Source of the DNA: Verrucomicrobiia bacterium | GTDB lineage: Bacteria > Verrucomicrobiota > Verrucomicrobiia > Verrucomicrobiales > DEV007 | Assembly: GCA_030425385.1 (NCBI GenBank) | Contig: JAUIAH010000008.1 | Coordinates: forward strand, 124,001 to 188,000 | Reading direction: 5' to 3' | Length of the DNA stretch: 64,000 bases | Shown: piece by piece, positions 28,783 to 36,193 of the stretch | Position numbering within the stretch: position 1 is the first letter of the stretch | Layout: each line of letters begins with the position of its first letter | The notes under the pieces: generated by a model | The model's input: the letters and a program-made list of their open reading frames with translations, nothing else | Told to the model about the DNA's origin: nothing | The model's database searches: none | Made by a program: the position numbers and the translations under genes

Positions 28783-30288
28783 TCACTTTAGCCTCGCAGC
28801 AAGAGGCTTGAGCACTCGGTCTCCAAAGGCGACATTCCACTCCCCAGAGAGGGTCAGCTGACGTTCATCGTCCCCATTCCATTGACATGTTAGTGTGAGC
28901 GCATATGGCGTTTCCACATACCAGATCTTGACCGTAAGCGTTCCTTCGCTCCAAGCGGCGCTGGCGGCAATGGGCTCACGCGCACGGGCCAATCCTCGGT
29001 CAATGAGCGTCGGACCAAAGCCGGTCTGTGAGGCGTGCCAGGCACCATGCGTGTAGGCGACTATGTGAGTGTCTCCGTGAACGGTGAACTGGAGGGCGTT
29101 CTCCACGAACTGAACCGCTTCCAGACCGTAGGGATTCTCGTCGACATGATAGTCACCCTTCGGCATCGCGGGCAGGTCCTCACCCTTTGGCAGGGGCAAC
29201 GCTAGCCTTTGCAGATCGTTACTGAGAGCCTCGTGCTCGCGCACATTCTCGGGGAGAGGCGCAGGACGCAGGGCGGGCAGCAGCTTCTCCCAAAGAACAT
29301 TCATGACGCCTTGCATCCTTCCCGTTCCACTGGTGATGGCCACTACCGTCTCTTGCTCGGGAAGGACAATGCAGAATTGGCCAAAGGCGCCATCGCCGCG
29401 ATAGGCTCCGTGGCGGCACCGCCAGAACTGGTAGCCATAACCTTGATCCCAATCGCTCTCCGGATGACTGCCATTCGATGTCTGGCGGGCGGTGGCCGCT
29501 CGCGTCCATGCCCTTGAAAGAAGGCGCTTCCCTTGCCATTCGCCCCCTTGCAGGTAGAGCTGACCAAGCTTGGCGATGTCCTCCGTCCTAACACTGAGCC
29601 CATAGCCTCCCAAGGCAATCCCTTGAGGACAGGTCTCCCAAGAAGGCGTTCCCATGCCGAGAGGATCGAAGAGACGCGGCCCCAAGTAGTCGACCAGAGA
29701 CTCGCTGGTGACCTTCTCCACGATGGCGGCGCACAGGTAGGTAGCTGGTGTGTTATAGAGGAAATGCGTCCCCGGCTTGTGCTTGACCGGAAGGGCTAGG
29801 AAGTCGTCGACGAGATTGCTTTCGGCTCGGAAAGAGAATGCGCTTAGATCCTCTGAGACGTGGCCCGTCGACATGGCAAGGAGATCGCGCACCCGCATGT
29901 TCTTTAGATGATTGCTAGGTGATTCTGGTACTTTGTCAGGGAAGAATGCCATCACGGGGTCGTCCAAGGAAAGCTTGCCTTCCGCAACGGCCATGCCCAC
30001 GGCTGTGGACGTGAAGCTCTTACTCAGCGAGTAGAGTTTATGCGGTGCGTGCGGCTCGAAAGGAGCCCACCAGGCCTCCGCGACGACATACCCATGGCGA
30101 ACGATCAGACAACTGTGGATGGCATCGATTTCATGGAGCGCCGCAAAGACCGCGCGCAATTCTTGCGAACGGATGCCCTGACTTTCTGGGGTGCGTCGCG
30201 GCAGGGGCGCGGCCATCGCGACCGATTGGAGAATGAGAATCGTTCGAACGGCGTGGAGGAGGCAGTGCATGAGGCAAATGTAGGGCAT
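28783..30288 (-). CDS. Exported serine hydrolase, class C beta-lactamase-related
   Basis: About 501 residues from ATG 30288 (or 495 from ATG 30270), either giving a signal peptide ending in 'LQSVAMAAP'; the longer reading would run into the divergent aminopeptidase gene. The SxxK catalytic motif is in KLYSLSKSFTSTAVG near residue 88, the YxN motif in LYNTPATYLCA, and the third-motif region reads 'YRGDGAFGQFCIVLPEQE' (H/K-T-G replaced by G-A-F). This matches the EstB/beta-lactamase-related hydrolases, which act as esterases or peptidases rather than true beta-lactamases. A C-terminal beta-rich domain of about 100 residues follows. Convergent with the metallopeptidase cluster, 33 bp away. Confidence 0.85.
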   Translation of the reverse strand: MPYICLMHCLLHAVRTILILQSVAMAAPLPRRTPESQGIRSQELRAVFAALHEIDAIHSCLIVRHGYVVAEAWWAPFEPHAPHKLYSLSKSFTSTAVGMAVAEGKLSLDDPVMAFFPDKVPESPSNHLKNMRVRDLLAMSTGHVSEDLSAFSFRAESNLVDDFLALPVKHKPGTHFLYNTPATYLCAAIVEKVTSESLVDYLGPRLFDPLGMGTPSWETCPQGIALGGYGLSVRTEDIAKLGQLYLQGGEWQGKRLLSRAWTRAATARQTSNGSHPESDWDQGYGYQFWRCRHGAYRGDGAFGQFCIVLPEQETVVAITSGTGRMQGVMNVLWEKLLPALRPAPLPENVREHEALSNDLQRLALPLPKGEDLPAMPKGDYHVDENPYGLEAVQFVENALQFTVHGDTHIVAYTHGAWHASQTGFGPTLIDRGLARAREPIAASAAWSEGTLTVKIWYVETPYALTLTCQWNGDDERQLTLSGEWNVAFGDRVLKPLAARLK

Positions 30289-30352
30289 CAGGGGGTGCCA
30301 CGTCCCGACAATTCCGCTTCCCACGTGGAGGGTCTTGCGCATAGTGGCGTCC

Positions 30353-31447
30353 ATGAAAGACCCGCGAATCCAGAAACTCGCTCGCCAACTCGTCACCCAC
30401 TCCACGTCGCTGAAGAAAGGTGACCACCTCTTGATTGATGCCTTTGATGTTCCCGCCGAGGTACCCATGGCCTTGATCCAGGAAGCGCGCGCGGTAGGAG
30501 CCTATCCGCACGTGCAACTGCATGACTCACGGGTCACGCGTGAACTGGCGGAAGGTGCGGAACCCGAGCGGCTGGATGTGGTGAGCAAATGCGCCCTCAC
30601 GCAAATGCGCGCGATGGATGCCTACATCGCCATCCGTGGAAGCCATAACATCAATGAGATGTCCGATGTGGAGCCGACGACGATGAAGGCGATCATGAAG
30701 AAGGCGCGGAAAGTCATGAACTATCGGGTGAATCACACTCGGTGGTGCGTGCTTCGCTGGCCCAACCCCTCCATGGCGCAACAGGCGGGCATGAGCACGT
30801 CAGCTTTCGAAGACTTCTATTTCAAAGTATGTCTGTTAGACTATCAGAAACTGCAACCGGCCATGGAAGCTCTGAAGCGCCGCATGGAGGCGACTGACGA
30901 GGTGCACATCACGGGGCCTGGCACGGATCTGCGTTTCAGCATCAAGGACATTCCCGCCATCGTCTGCGGAGGCGAGTATAACATCCCGGATGGCGAAGTG
31001 TTCACGGCACCTGTGCGCAATTCCGTCAATGGCACGATCCGCTACAACGCGCCGTCCATCTATCAGGGTGTGAGTTTCGATCAAGTCACCTTCCGATTTG
31101 AGAAAGGCAAGATTGTGGAGGCTACGGCGAATAACACGGAGAAACTCAATGAGATCCTGGATGCGGATCCCGGCGCGCGCTACATCGGTGAATTCGCCAT
31201 TGGGTTCAATCGTGAGATCAAGCACCCCATGCGCGACATCCTCTTTGACGAGAAGATCGGTGGCTCCTTCCACTTCACGCCAGGACAATGTTATGAGCAG
31301 GCGTCAAACGGGAACAAAAGCCAGATTCACTGGGATCTTGTTAGCATCCAACGGAAGGACTACGGCGGCGGTGAAATCGCCTTTGATGGCACCGTGATCC
31401 GCCGTGACGGCAAATTTCTACCCAGCGACCTCAAGCCCCTGAACTAG
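30353..31447 (+). CDS. Aminopeptidase, M29 family
   Basis: 364 residues from ATG 30353. A GGAGGG at 30327-30332 better spaces a GTG at 30344, so the start is not certain. Family blocks include 'KKGDHLLIDAFDVPAEV' early, 'ITGPGTDLRFSIKDIPAIV' in the middle and 'FDEKIGGSFHFTPGQCYEQ' followed by 'IHWDLVSI' near the C-terminus, where the metal-binding His, Asp and Glu of M29 thermophilic aminopeptidases lie. It should release N-terminal residues from peptides using divalent metal in the cytoplasm. It stands alone, divergent from the serine hydrolase gene and convergent with the following small membrane protein. Confidence 0.9.
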   Translation: MKDPRIQKLARQLVTHSTSLKKGDHLLIDAFDVPAEVPMALIQEARAVGAYPHVQLHDSRVTRELAEGAEPERLDVVSKCALTQMRAMDAYIAIRGSHNINEMSDVEPTTMKAIMKKARKVMNYRVNHTRWCVLRWPNPSMAQQAGMSTSAFEDFYFKVCLLDYQKLQPAMEALKRRMEATDEVHITGPGTDLRFSIKDIPAIVCGGEYNIPDGEVFTAPVRNSVNGTIRYNAPSIYQGVSFDQVTFRFEKGKIVEATANNTEKLNEILDADPGARYIGEFAIGFNREIKHPMRDILFDEKIGGSFHFTPGQCYEQASNGNKSQIHWDLVSIQRKDYGGGEIAFDGTVIRRDGKFLPSDLKPLN

Positions 31448-31451
31448 GCGA

Positions 31452-31790
31452 TCAGAAAGATTTCATCACGCCCAAGTAGGCAGCACCAATCCCAAGCGCG
31501 AGCGCGACGCCCCAACCGGCGGCGGGGGGCAAGATCTTGCGTTTCACGAGGACAGGGAGGGCACCGATGAGCAGCCAGATGACGAGCTTGGCAATGACCC
31601 AACTGGGAAATCCAAGCTTCATCTTCGCGAGCAATCCAAAGCCTGCGACGAGAATGACGGCGAGGCCGATGCCGTGAAAGAGAGCGCCTTGCTTACGGTT
31701 GGCAGACTCCGGAAGAAGCGCGATGCCTATCCCGAGGAAGAGCACCATGACGCCAGCGAGATGAAGGATTCGATAGGTGAGTGGGTCCAT
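31452..31790 (-). CDS. Small four-helix inner-membrane protein
   Basis: 112 residues from ATG 31790 (an upstream codon at 31859 would overlap the LysM gene). It contains four hydrophobic helices: 'ILHLAGVMVLFLGIGIAL', 'IGLAVILVAGFGLL', 'WVIAKLVIWLLIGALPVLV' and 'WGVALALGIGAAYLGVM'. The spacing resembles SirB-type proteins, but no defining motif is present, so it stays hypothetical. It follows the LysM gene by 45 bp on the same strand and may share its transcript. Confidence 0.65.
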   Translation of the reverse strand: MDPLTYRILHLAGVMVLFLGIGIALLPESANRKQGALFHGIGLAVILVAGFGLLAKMKLGFPSWVIAKLVIWLLIGALPVLVKRKILPPAAGWGVALALGIGAAYLGVMKSF

Positions 31791-31834
31791 GCCTGGAAGG
31801 TGGCGTCGCGTTTCGAACGTGTAAAGCAGGAACG

Positions 31835-32641
31835 CTAGTTGAAGCCGTCCCTGGCCCAAATGACACAGTATGTCAGGGCGTTTCCGAAATGTTCATGTGC
31901 TAGATTTGCTTTGGAACTGGCACTCCCCTTCCCATTGGCAATGTCTCCCATGAGCAAGCCGACCGTGCGAAGCTGCTTGATGGTACTGTTAGGCAATCCA
32001 GTCGTGCCTTCAGGCTTGGCGGCGAAGAGTTCCTGAGACTGCGCGAGTAATTTCTGGGCCTCTGCGAGCTTTCCTTTCACATCCTCAGTCAGACCGCTCT
32101 CATCAATCCCCGACTCAGCTTCCATGAAAAGCTGACGTGATTGCATCATCTTGTCAGAGGCCTCTTGAAACAAGGGAATGATATTCTCTTTCGCCAAGAG
32201 CCAATCAAGGTCGGGCGCCTTCACCACCTGACCGATCTTGAGTTTGCTCGGATCGCAATCGTTGTAGAGCTTGAGCAAGCGCCAGTAGCCACTCCGTCCA
32301 TACGCTTTGGCCGAGACCTTGGTGAGACTGTCCCCACTGGCGATGACGTGCTCGGACACATGGGCCTTCTCTTCAGCGGTGGGTTTCGGCTCAGTAAACC
32401 GTGGCTTGGGCTTGGGCTTCGCATCTGGATCAGTGAATCGGGGCTGAGGCTCTGCCTCTGGTTGCGGCACTGGAGCTGCCGCCACCTCAGCCGCTGGCTT
32501 CTGCGCCTGCTTGTCTGAGCCCGTCGGATCCACCAATGGAGGCACGGGATCTTTCTTGGCCTCGCTAGGTTTGCGGGGAAAGACATCTTGCCCCGTGGCC
32601 ATGAGGGTGGTGGCCCCAAGAAGGGCGATAAGTCGGGTCAT
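31835..32641 (-). CDS. Exported LysM-domain protein
   Basis: About 268 residues from ATGATG at 32641-32644, beginning with a signal peptide (MTRLIALLGATTLMATG). A Pro/Lys/Glu-rich linker containing repeated 'PRFTDPDAKPKPKPRFTEPK'-like text (about 75-100) leads to a single LysM, 'VIASGDSLTKVSAKAYGRSG' with 'LKLYNDCDPSKLKIGQVVKA', which should bind peptidoglycan. A C-terminal helical segment with a Gln/Leu heptad pattern ('KGKLAEAQKLLAQSQELFA') follows. An envelope-associated structural or anchoring role is likely. It is the middle of a minus-strand run from the ptsI side to the small membrane protein. Confidence 0.85.
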   Translation of the reverse strand: MTRLIALLGATTLMATGQDVFPRKPSEAKKDPVPPLVDPTGSDKQAQKPAAEVAAAPVPQPEAEPQPRFTDPDAKPKPKPRFTEPKPTAEEKAHVSEHVIASGDSLTKVSAKAYGRSGYWRLLKLYNDCDPSKLKIGQVVKAPDLDWLLAKENIIPLFQEASDKMMQSRQLFMEAESGIDESGLTEDVKGKLAEAQKLLAQSQELFAAKPEGTTGLPNSTIKQLRTVGLLMGDIANGKGSASSKANLAHEHFGNALTYCVIWARDGFN

Positions 32642-32772
32642 CATGATCAGGAAGGATTGAGAGCTGGAAACGGGAACCATGCTCGGCAACATCCCTCTAG
32701 CAAGTCCAGGCGCATCTTTCTCTCATCTTTAAGTCAAAGGTCCTGAACCGGATACGACTCACGAGTGCGTGA

Positions 32773-34557
32773 TCATTGATAGAATTCCCCGTAGCGCTCC
32801 TTGGCCAAGGCCCGGCAACGATTCATCACTTCCTCGACGGTAGGAAGCCTGAGCAATTCTTTAACCATCACCTCGCACTCCAAGCTATCGAGCTGCCGCA
32901 AGGCATGCTTCACCCGGAGGATCTGACTCGGCCCCACACTGAGTTCGTCAACCCCGAGACCTACCAGAACCGGCGTGAACAAGGGGTCTCCTGCCATTTC
33001 CCCACACACCCCCACCCAGATATCGGCATCATGAGCGGCCTCCACGACCATCTCTAACAAGCGCAGAATGGCGGGATGACCCGGTTGATACAAATCCGCC
33101 ACGCGCTCATTCACGCGATCCACCGCGATGGTGTATTGGATGAGGTCATTGGTTCCCACACTGAAGAAATCCACCTCTTTGGCCAATTCAGGAGCCACCA
33201 TCACCGCACTGGGCAATTCGATCATGCAGCCCACCTCCATGTCCTCGTCAAAAGGCACCCCCTCTCTTCTCAACTCAGCCTGACATTCTTCCAAAAGACC
33301 ATTGGCAGCAACCAATTCTTCCACGCCTGAAATCATGGGATACATCAAGCGCACATTCCCACGCGCACTTGCCCGCAAGCACGCACGCAGCTGTGTCTTG
33401 AATAATTCGGTCTCTTGCAGACTCACACGAATGCCTCGCCACCCCAGAAACGGGTTCTTCTCTGCAAGTCGACCATCCGCTGTCTGAAACTTATCGGCCC
33501 CCACATCCAAGGTGCGAATGATCACGCCCGCGTCGCCAACCTTCTCCGCCACCGCGCTATACGCAGCCGTTTGCTGCTCCTCATCAGGATGCCGATCCTG
33601 CTCGTAGTAGAAGAACTCCGTGCGATAGAGGCCCACGCCATCGGCACCACGCCTCATGATTGCATCCACCTCGTGGCCAAACTCGATATTCGCTGACAGC
33701 ACCACCCGCGCGCCATCATGCGTCTCCGCAGGCTCCGCCCGGAGCTGATCCAGCCGCTGATTGAGCACGTCCTGTTGCTCTGCTAGTTTGCGATATTCCT
33801 CCAGCGTTTCTTCCGTTGGATCCGTGATGAGGATGCCATTGAAGCCATCGAGAATCACCTCACGCCCTGCCCGCAAGGTTCCCGGGGGAATCTTGAGACC
33901 CACCACGCCAGGGATTCCCAAGGCACGCGCCATGATCGCGGTGTGCGAAGTGAAACTTCCTAACCGAGTTGCAAAGCCTAACAAGAGCGACCGATCCATC
34001 CCCACCGTATCTGAAGGCGCGAGATCATCGGCAAAGAGGACCCGCGGCGATTGCTGCATGGCCGTGTTGTCATCCGCATCCGCCAACGCCACGAGGACGC
34101 GCCCAGCCACGTCTTCGATATCCACCGCCCGCTCACGCAAGTAGGGATCCGTGATGGCCTTCAACGATTCAACGTAACGACGAATCACTTCATAATAGAT
34201 GCTCTCCACATTAAAGCGATCCTTGTGAAGACGCTTGCGCACATCCGAAATGACGGTCTGATCTTCCAGCACCAGCAGATGTGCATCAAAGACGCGCGCC
34301 TCCGCATGGTTCCCATCTGTCTTTAAAAGCTGCTCCTGCAACTGTTCGATCTGCCCTCGGGTGCGCCGCAGGGCCTCCTCAAACCGCGTCTCTTCGCCCT
34401 GGACTTCCACCTCGGTGATGGGCCATCGCCGCGGACGTTGAAAGGGCTGTCCCTGAAAGCGCAGAGGGCCGACGGCGACACCACGCGAAACCGCGAGTCC
34501 CCGATAACGGATCTCGGTTTCGGTGACATCTTGAGAAGAAGCCTGCGGTTCCGACAT
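32773..34557 (-). CDS. ptsI: PTS enzyme I (phosphoenolpyruvate-protein phosphotransferase)
   Basis: 594 residues, the typical EI length. The phosphohistidine loop reads 'GSFTSHTAIMARALGIPGV' (active His near residue 204) after 'RVLFADDLAPSDTVGMD'. The PEP-binding barrel shows 'GADGVGLYRTEFFYYEQD', 'IIRTLDVGADK', 'PFLGWRGIRV' and the C-terminal 'GVCGEMAGDPLFTPVLVGLG' and 'DELSVGPSQILRVKHALRQL'. It takes phosphate from PEP and hands it to HPr, encoded 48 bp upstream. No EII sugar permease is in the window, so the role may be regulatory rather than sugar uptake. Confidence 0.96.
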   Translation of the reverse strand: MSEPQASSQDVTETEIRYRGLAVSRGVAVGPLRFQGQPFQRPRRWPITEVEVQGEETRFEEALRRTRGQIEQLQEQLLKTDGNHAEARVFDAHLLVLEDQTVISDVRKRLHKDRFNVESIYYEVIRRYVESLKAITDPYLRERAVDIEDVAGRVLVALADADDNTAMQQSPRVLFADDLAPSDTVGMDRSLLLGFATRLGSFTSHTAIMARALGIPGVVGLKIPPGTLRAGREVILDGFNGILITDPTEETLEEYRKLAEQQDVLNQRLDQLRAEPAETHDGARVVLSANIEFGHEVDAIMRRGADGVGLYRTEFFYYEQDRHPDEEQQTAAYSAVAEKVGDAGVIIRTLDVGADKFQTADGRLAEKNPFLGWRGIRVSLQETELFKTQLRACLRASARGNVRLMYPMISGVEELVAANGLLEECQAELRREGVPFDEDMEVGCMIELPSAVMVAPELAKEVDFFSVGTNDLIQYTIAVDRVNERVADLYQPGHPAILRLLEMVVEAAHDADIWVGVCGEMAGDPLFTPVLVGLGVDELSVGPSQILRVKHALRQLDSLECEVMVKELLRLPTVEEVMNRCRALAKERYGEFYQ

Positions 34558-34605
34558 AGGAATGGTGATCCATACTAGCGCAGAGCGCGCTGCGAGCGAG
34601 AACCT

Positions 34606-34872
34606 TTATTCGTCGTCGAAACCACCCACAACCAGCGCCTCAAGCGCGTTCATGGCCTCGGTCTCGTCCGAGCCATCTGTGGAAATGGAAATGGTCGCCC
34701 CGGAAGGCGCTGCCAACATCATCAGCCCCATGATGCTCTTTCCATTGACGCGTTCTTCGTCGCGCTCCACCCAAATGTCGCACTCAAACTGGCTGGAAAC
34801 CTTCACAAACTGCGCCGCTGGCCGGGCGTGCAGGCCATGTTTGTTATTGATGGTGAGGTCCTTCTGGATCAT
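34606..34872 (-). CDS. ptsH: PTS phosphocarrier protein HPr
   Basis: 88 residues from ATG 34872; the longer reading adds a non-homologous 20 residues. The phosphorylation site His15 is in KHGLHARPAAQFV and the regulatory Ser46 in VNGKSIMGLMMLA, both at the canonical numbers. The Ser46 block suggests control by an HPr kinase/phosphorylase, though none is in view. It precedes ptsI on the same strand, forming the usual ptsH-ptsI operon. A strong GC hairpin lies 20 bp ahead of its start codon, in the leader shared with divergent argB. Confidence 0.95.
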   Translation of the reverse strand: MIQKDLTINNKHGLHARPAAQFVKVSSQFECDIWVERDEERVNGKSIMGLMMLAAPSGATISISTDGSDETEAMNALEALVVGGFDDE

Positions 34873-34891
34873 GGATCGGAGGTTTAACGCT

Positions 34892-34910
34892 CCCGCCGGA
34901 AGACGGCGGG
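34892..34910. promoter_or_regulatory. GC hairpin in the ptsH leader
   Basis: CCCGCCG-GAAGA-CGGCGGG is a perfect 7-bp GC stem with a five-base loop. It lies 20 bp upstream of the ptsH start codon and between ptsH and the divergent argB. It could fold in the ptsH leader and act as an attenuator or shield, or mark a promoter boundary; no T-tract follows, so it is not a plain terminator. Confidence 0.45.
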
Positions 34911-35025
34911 GCGAAGGATACACCGGTTTCATCCCAGGGCGAAGACAAATTCAGCCGCAGAACGCTCAGGCCCTCCCTTCCAAGGAAGCCTCTTGAATTT
35001 GAGAAGATTCCCCGTAAAGCCAGGC

Positions 35026-35907
35026 ATGGACGAACACATCGCCAAAGCACGCGTGCTCATCGAGGCTCTCCCCTATTTGCAGGAGTTTCGCGGCCAGACT
35101 TTCCTGGTCAAACTGGGTGGGAGCGCCATGGAAGACCCTGAGCTGGTGGACAATCTGCTCCGTGACATCGTGTTTCTCGAGGTGGCGGGGATCAACCCCA
35201 TCCTCGTGCACGGCGGAGGCAAGGCCATTTCCGCTGCCATGAAGGAAGCCGGGCTCGAGGCGAGGTTTGTCGGCGGGCTCCGGGTGACCGATGCAGCCTC
35301 CATCGCCATTGTGGAGAAGACGCTGAGCGAGATCATCAATCCTCGCCTCGTGAACGGATTGACGCAGTCCGGTGGGCGCGCCGTGGGCATCCCAGGCAAT
35401 CAGGTCTTCCTTGGTGAGAAACTCCCTGGCACCGATCCAGAAACGGGCGAATCCGTCGATCTAGGCTTCGTAGGGCGCGTAACAGACTTCCAGCTGGAGG
35501 CGATTCATGCCGCCGTACGCGACGAAACCGTTCCGGTTGTTTCTCCAATCGCCCGCCTCCAGGGCGCCGAAAGCCAGAGCCTCAATGTGAATGCCGATCT
35601 CGCCGCCAGCGCTCTCGGCGCCCGCCTGCAAGCTTCCAAGATCGTCTATCTCAGCGATGTTCGCGGCGTCCTCCAAGACCCCGCGGACGAAAGCACCCTC
35701 ATTCCGACCCTCAATCGCGCCAGCGTGGAGACACACATCGAGCAGGGGGTCATCTCCGGCGGGATGATTCCAAAGGTCCGCTCCGCCCTCGATGCGCTCG
35801 ATGCTGGAGTGGGCAAGGTGCACATGATCGATGGGCGAATCCCCCACTCCCTTCTCTTAGAGATCTTCACGGAACGTGGCATCGGCACGGAGATTGTCGC
35901 GAGCTGA
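35026..35907 (+). CDS. argB: Acetylglutamate kinase
   Basis: 293 residues from ATG 35026; a TTG at 34993 preceded by AAGGAAG is an alternative. Phosphorylates N-acetylglutamate in arginine biosynthesis. Family blocks: 'FLVKLGGSAMEDPEL', 'INPILVHGGGKAISAAMKEAGL', 'VGGLRVTD', 'LNVNADLAASALGARLQASK' and 'YLSDVRGVLQDP', with 'GVISGGMIPKVRSALDALDAG' near the C-terminus. The DUF167 gene follows 7 bp later. No other arg genes are in the window. The assignment is secure. Confidence 0.95.
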   Translation: MDEHIAKARVLIEALPYLQEFRGQTFLVKLGGSAMEDPELVDNLLRDIVFLEVAGINPILVHGGGKAISAAMKEAGLEARFVGGLRVTDAASIAIVEKTLSEIINPRLVNGLTQSGGRAVGIPGNQVFLGEKLPGTDPETGESVDLGFVGRVTDFQLEAIHAAVRDETVPVVSPIARLQGAESQSLNVNADLAASALGARLQASKIVYLSDVRGVLQDPADESTLIPTLNRASVETHIEQGVISGGMIPKVRSALDALDAGVGKVHMIDGRIPHSLLLEIFTERGIGTEIVAS

Positions 35908-35914
35908 CCGTCCC

Positions 35915-36193
35915 GTGGAAGCAGTCAGGATCGCGATTCGCGTCGTTCCAAATGCAAGCGCCACGCGGTGTGAAGGCCGTGACACAGAAGGGGTCTTCAA
36001 GATCCGCTTGCAAGCTCGTCCAGAGAAAGGCAAGGCGAACAAGGCTCTGATCCTCTTCCTCGCCAAGCAGCTAGGCATCGGCCGCACGCAAGTCACCCTC
36101 GTCCGTGGCGAAACTGCGCGACTCAAACAAGTAGCAATCACTGGCCTAACAGAAACCGAAATCGCTTCCCGTCTACAGCCTACTCAAAGTTGA
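35915..36193 (+). CDS. DUF167 (YggU-type) family protein
   Basis: 92 residues, starting with GTG 35915 (VEAVRIAIRVVPNASATRC); a longer in-frame start would overlap argB by 32 bp. The 'RVVPNASATRCEGR', 'FKIRLQARPEKGKANKALI' and 'GRTQVTLVRGETARLKQVAI' segments are the standard DUF167 signature (P-x-A-x-x-x-x...PxxGKAN..L). The family has a small alpha/beta fold of unknown function. It is 7 bp after argB and overlaps the convergent FHA gene by 14 bp. Confidence 0.85.
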   Translation: MEAVRIAIRVVPNASATRCEGRDTEGVFKIRLQARPEKGKANKALILFLAKQLGIGRTQVTLVRGETARLKQVAITGLTETEIASRLQPTQS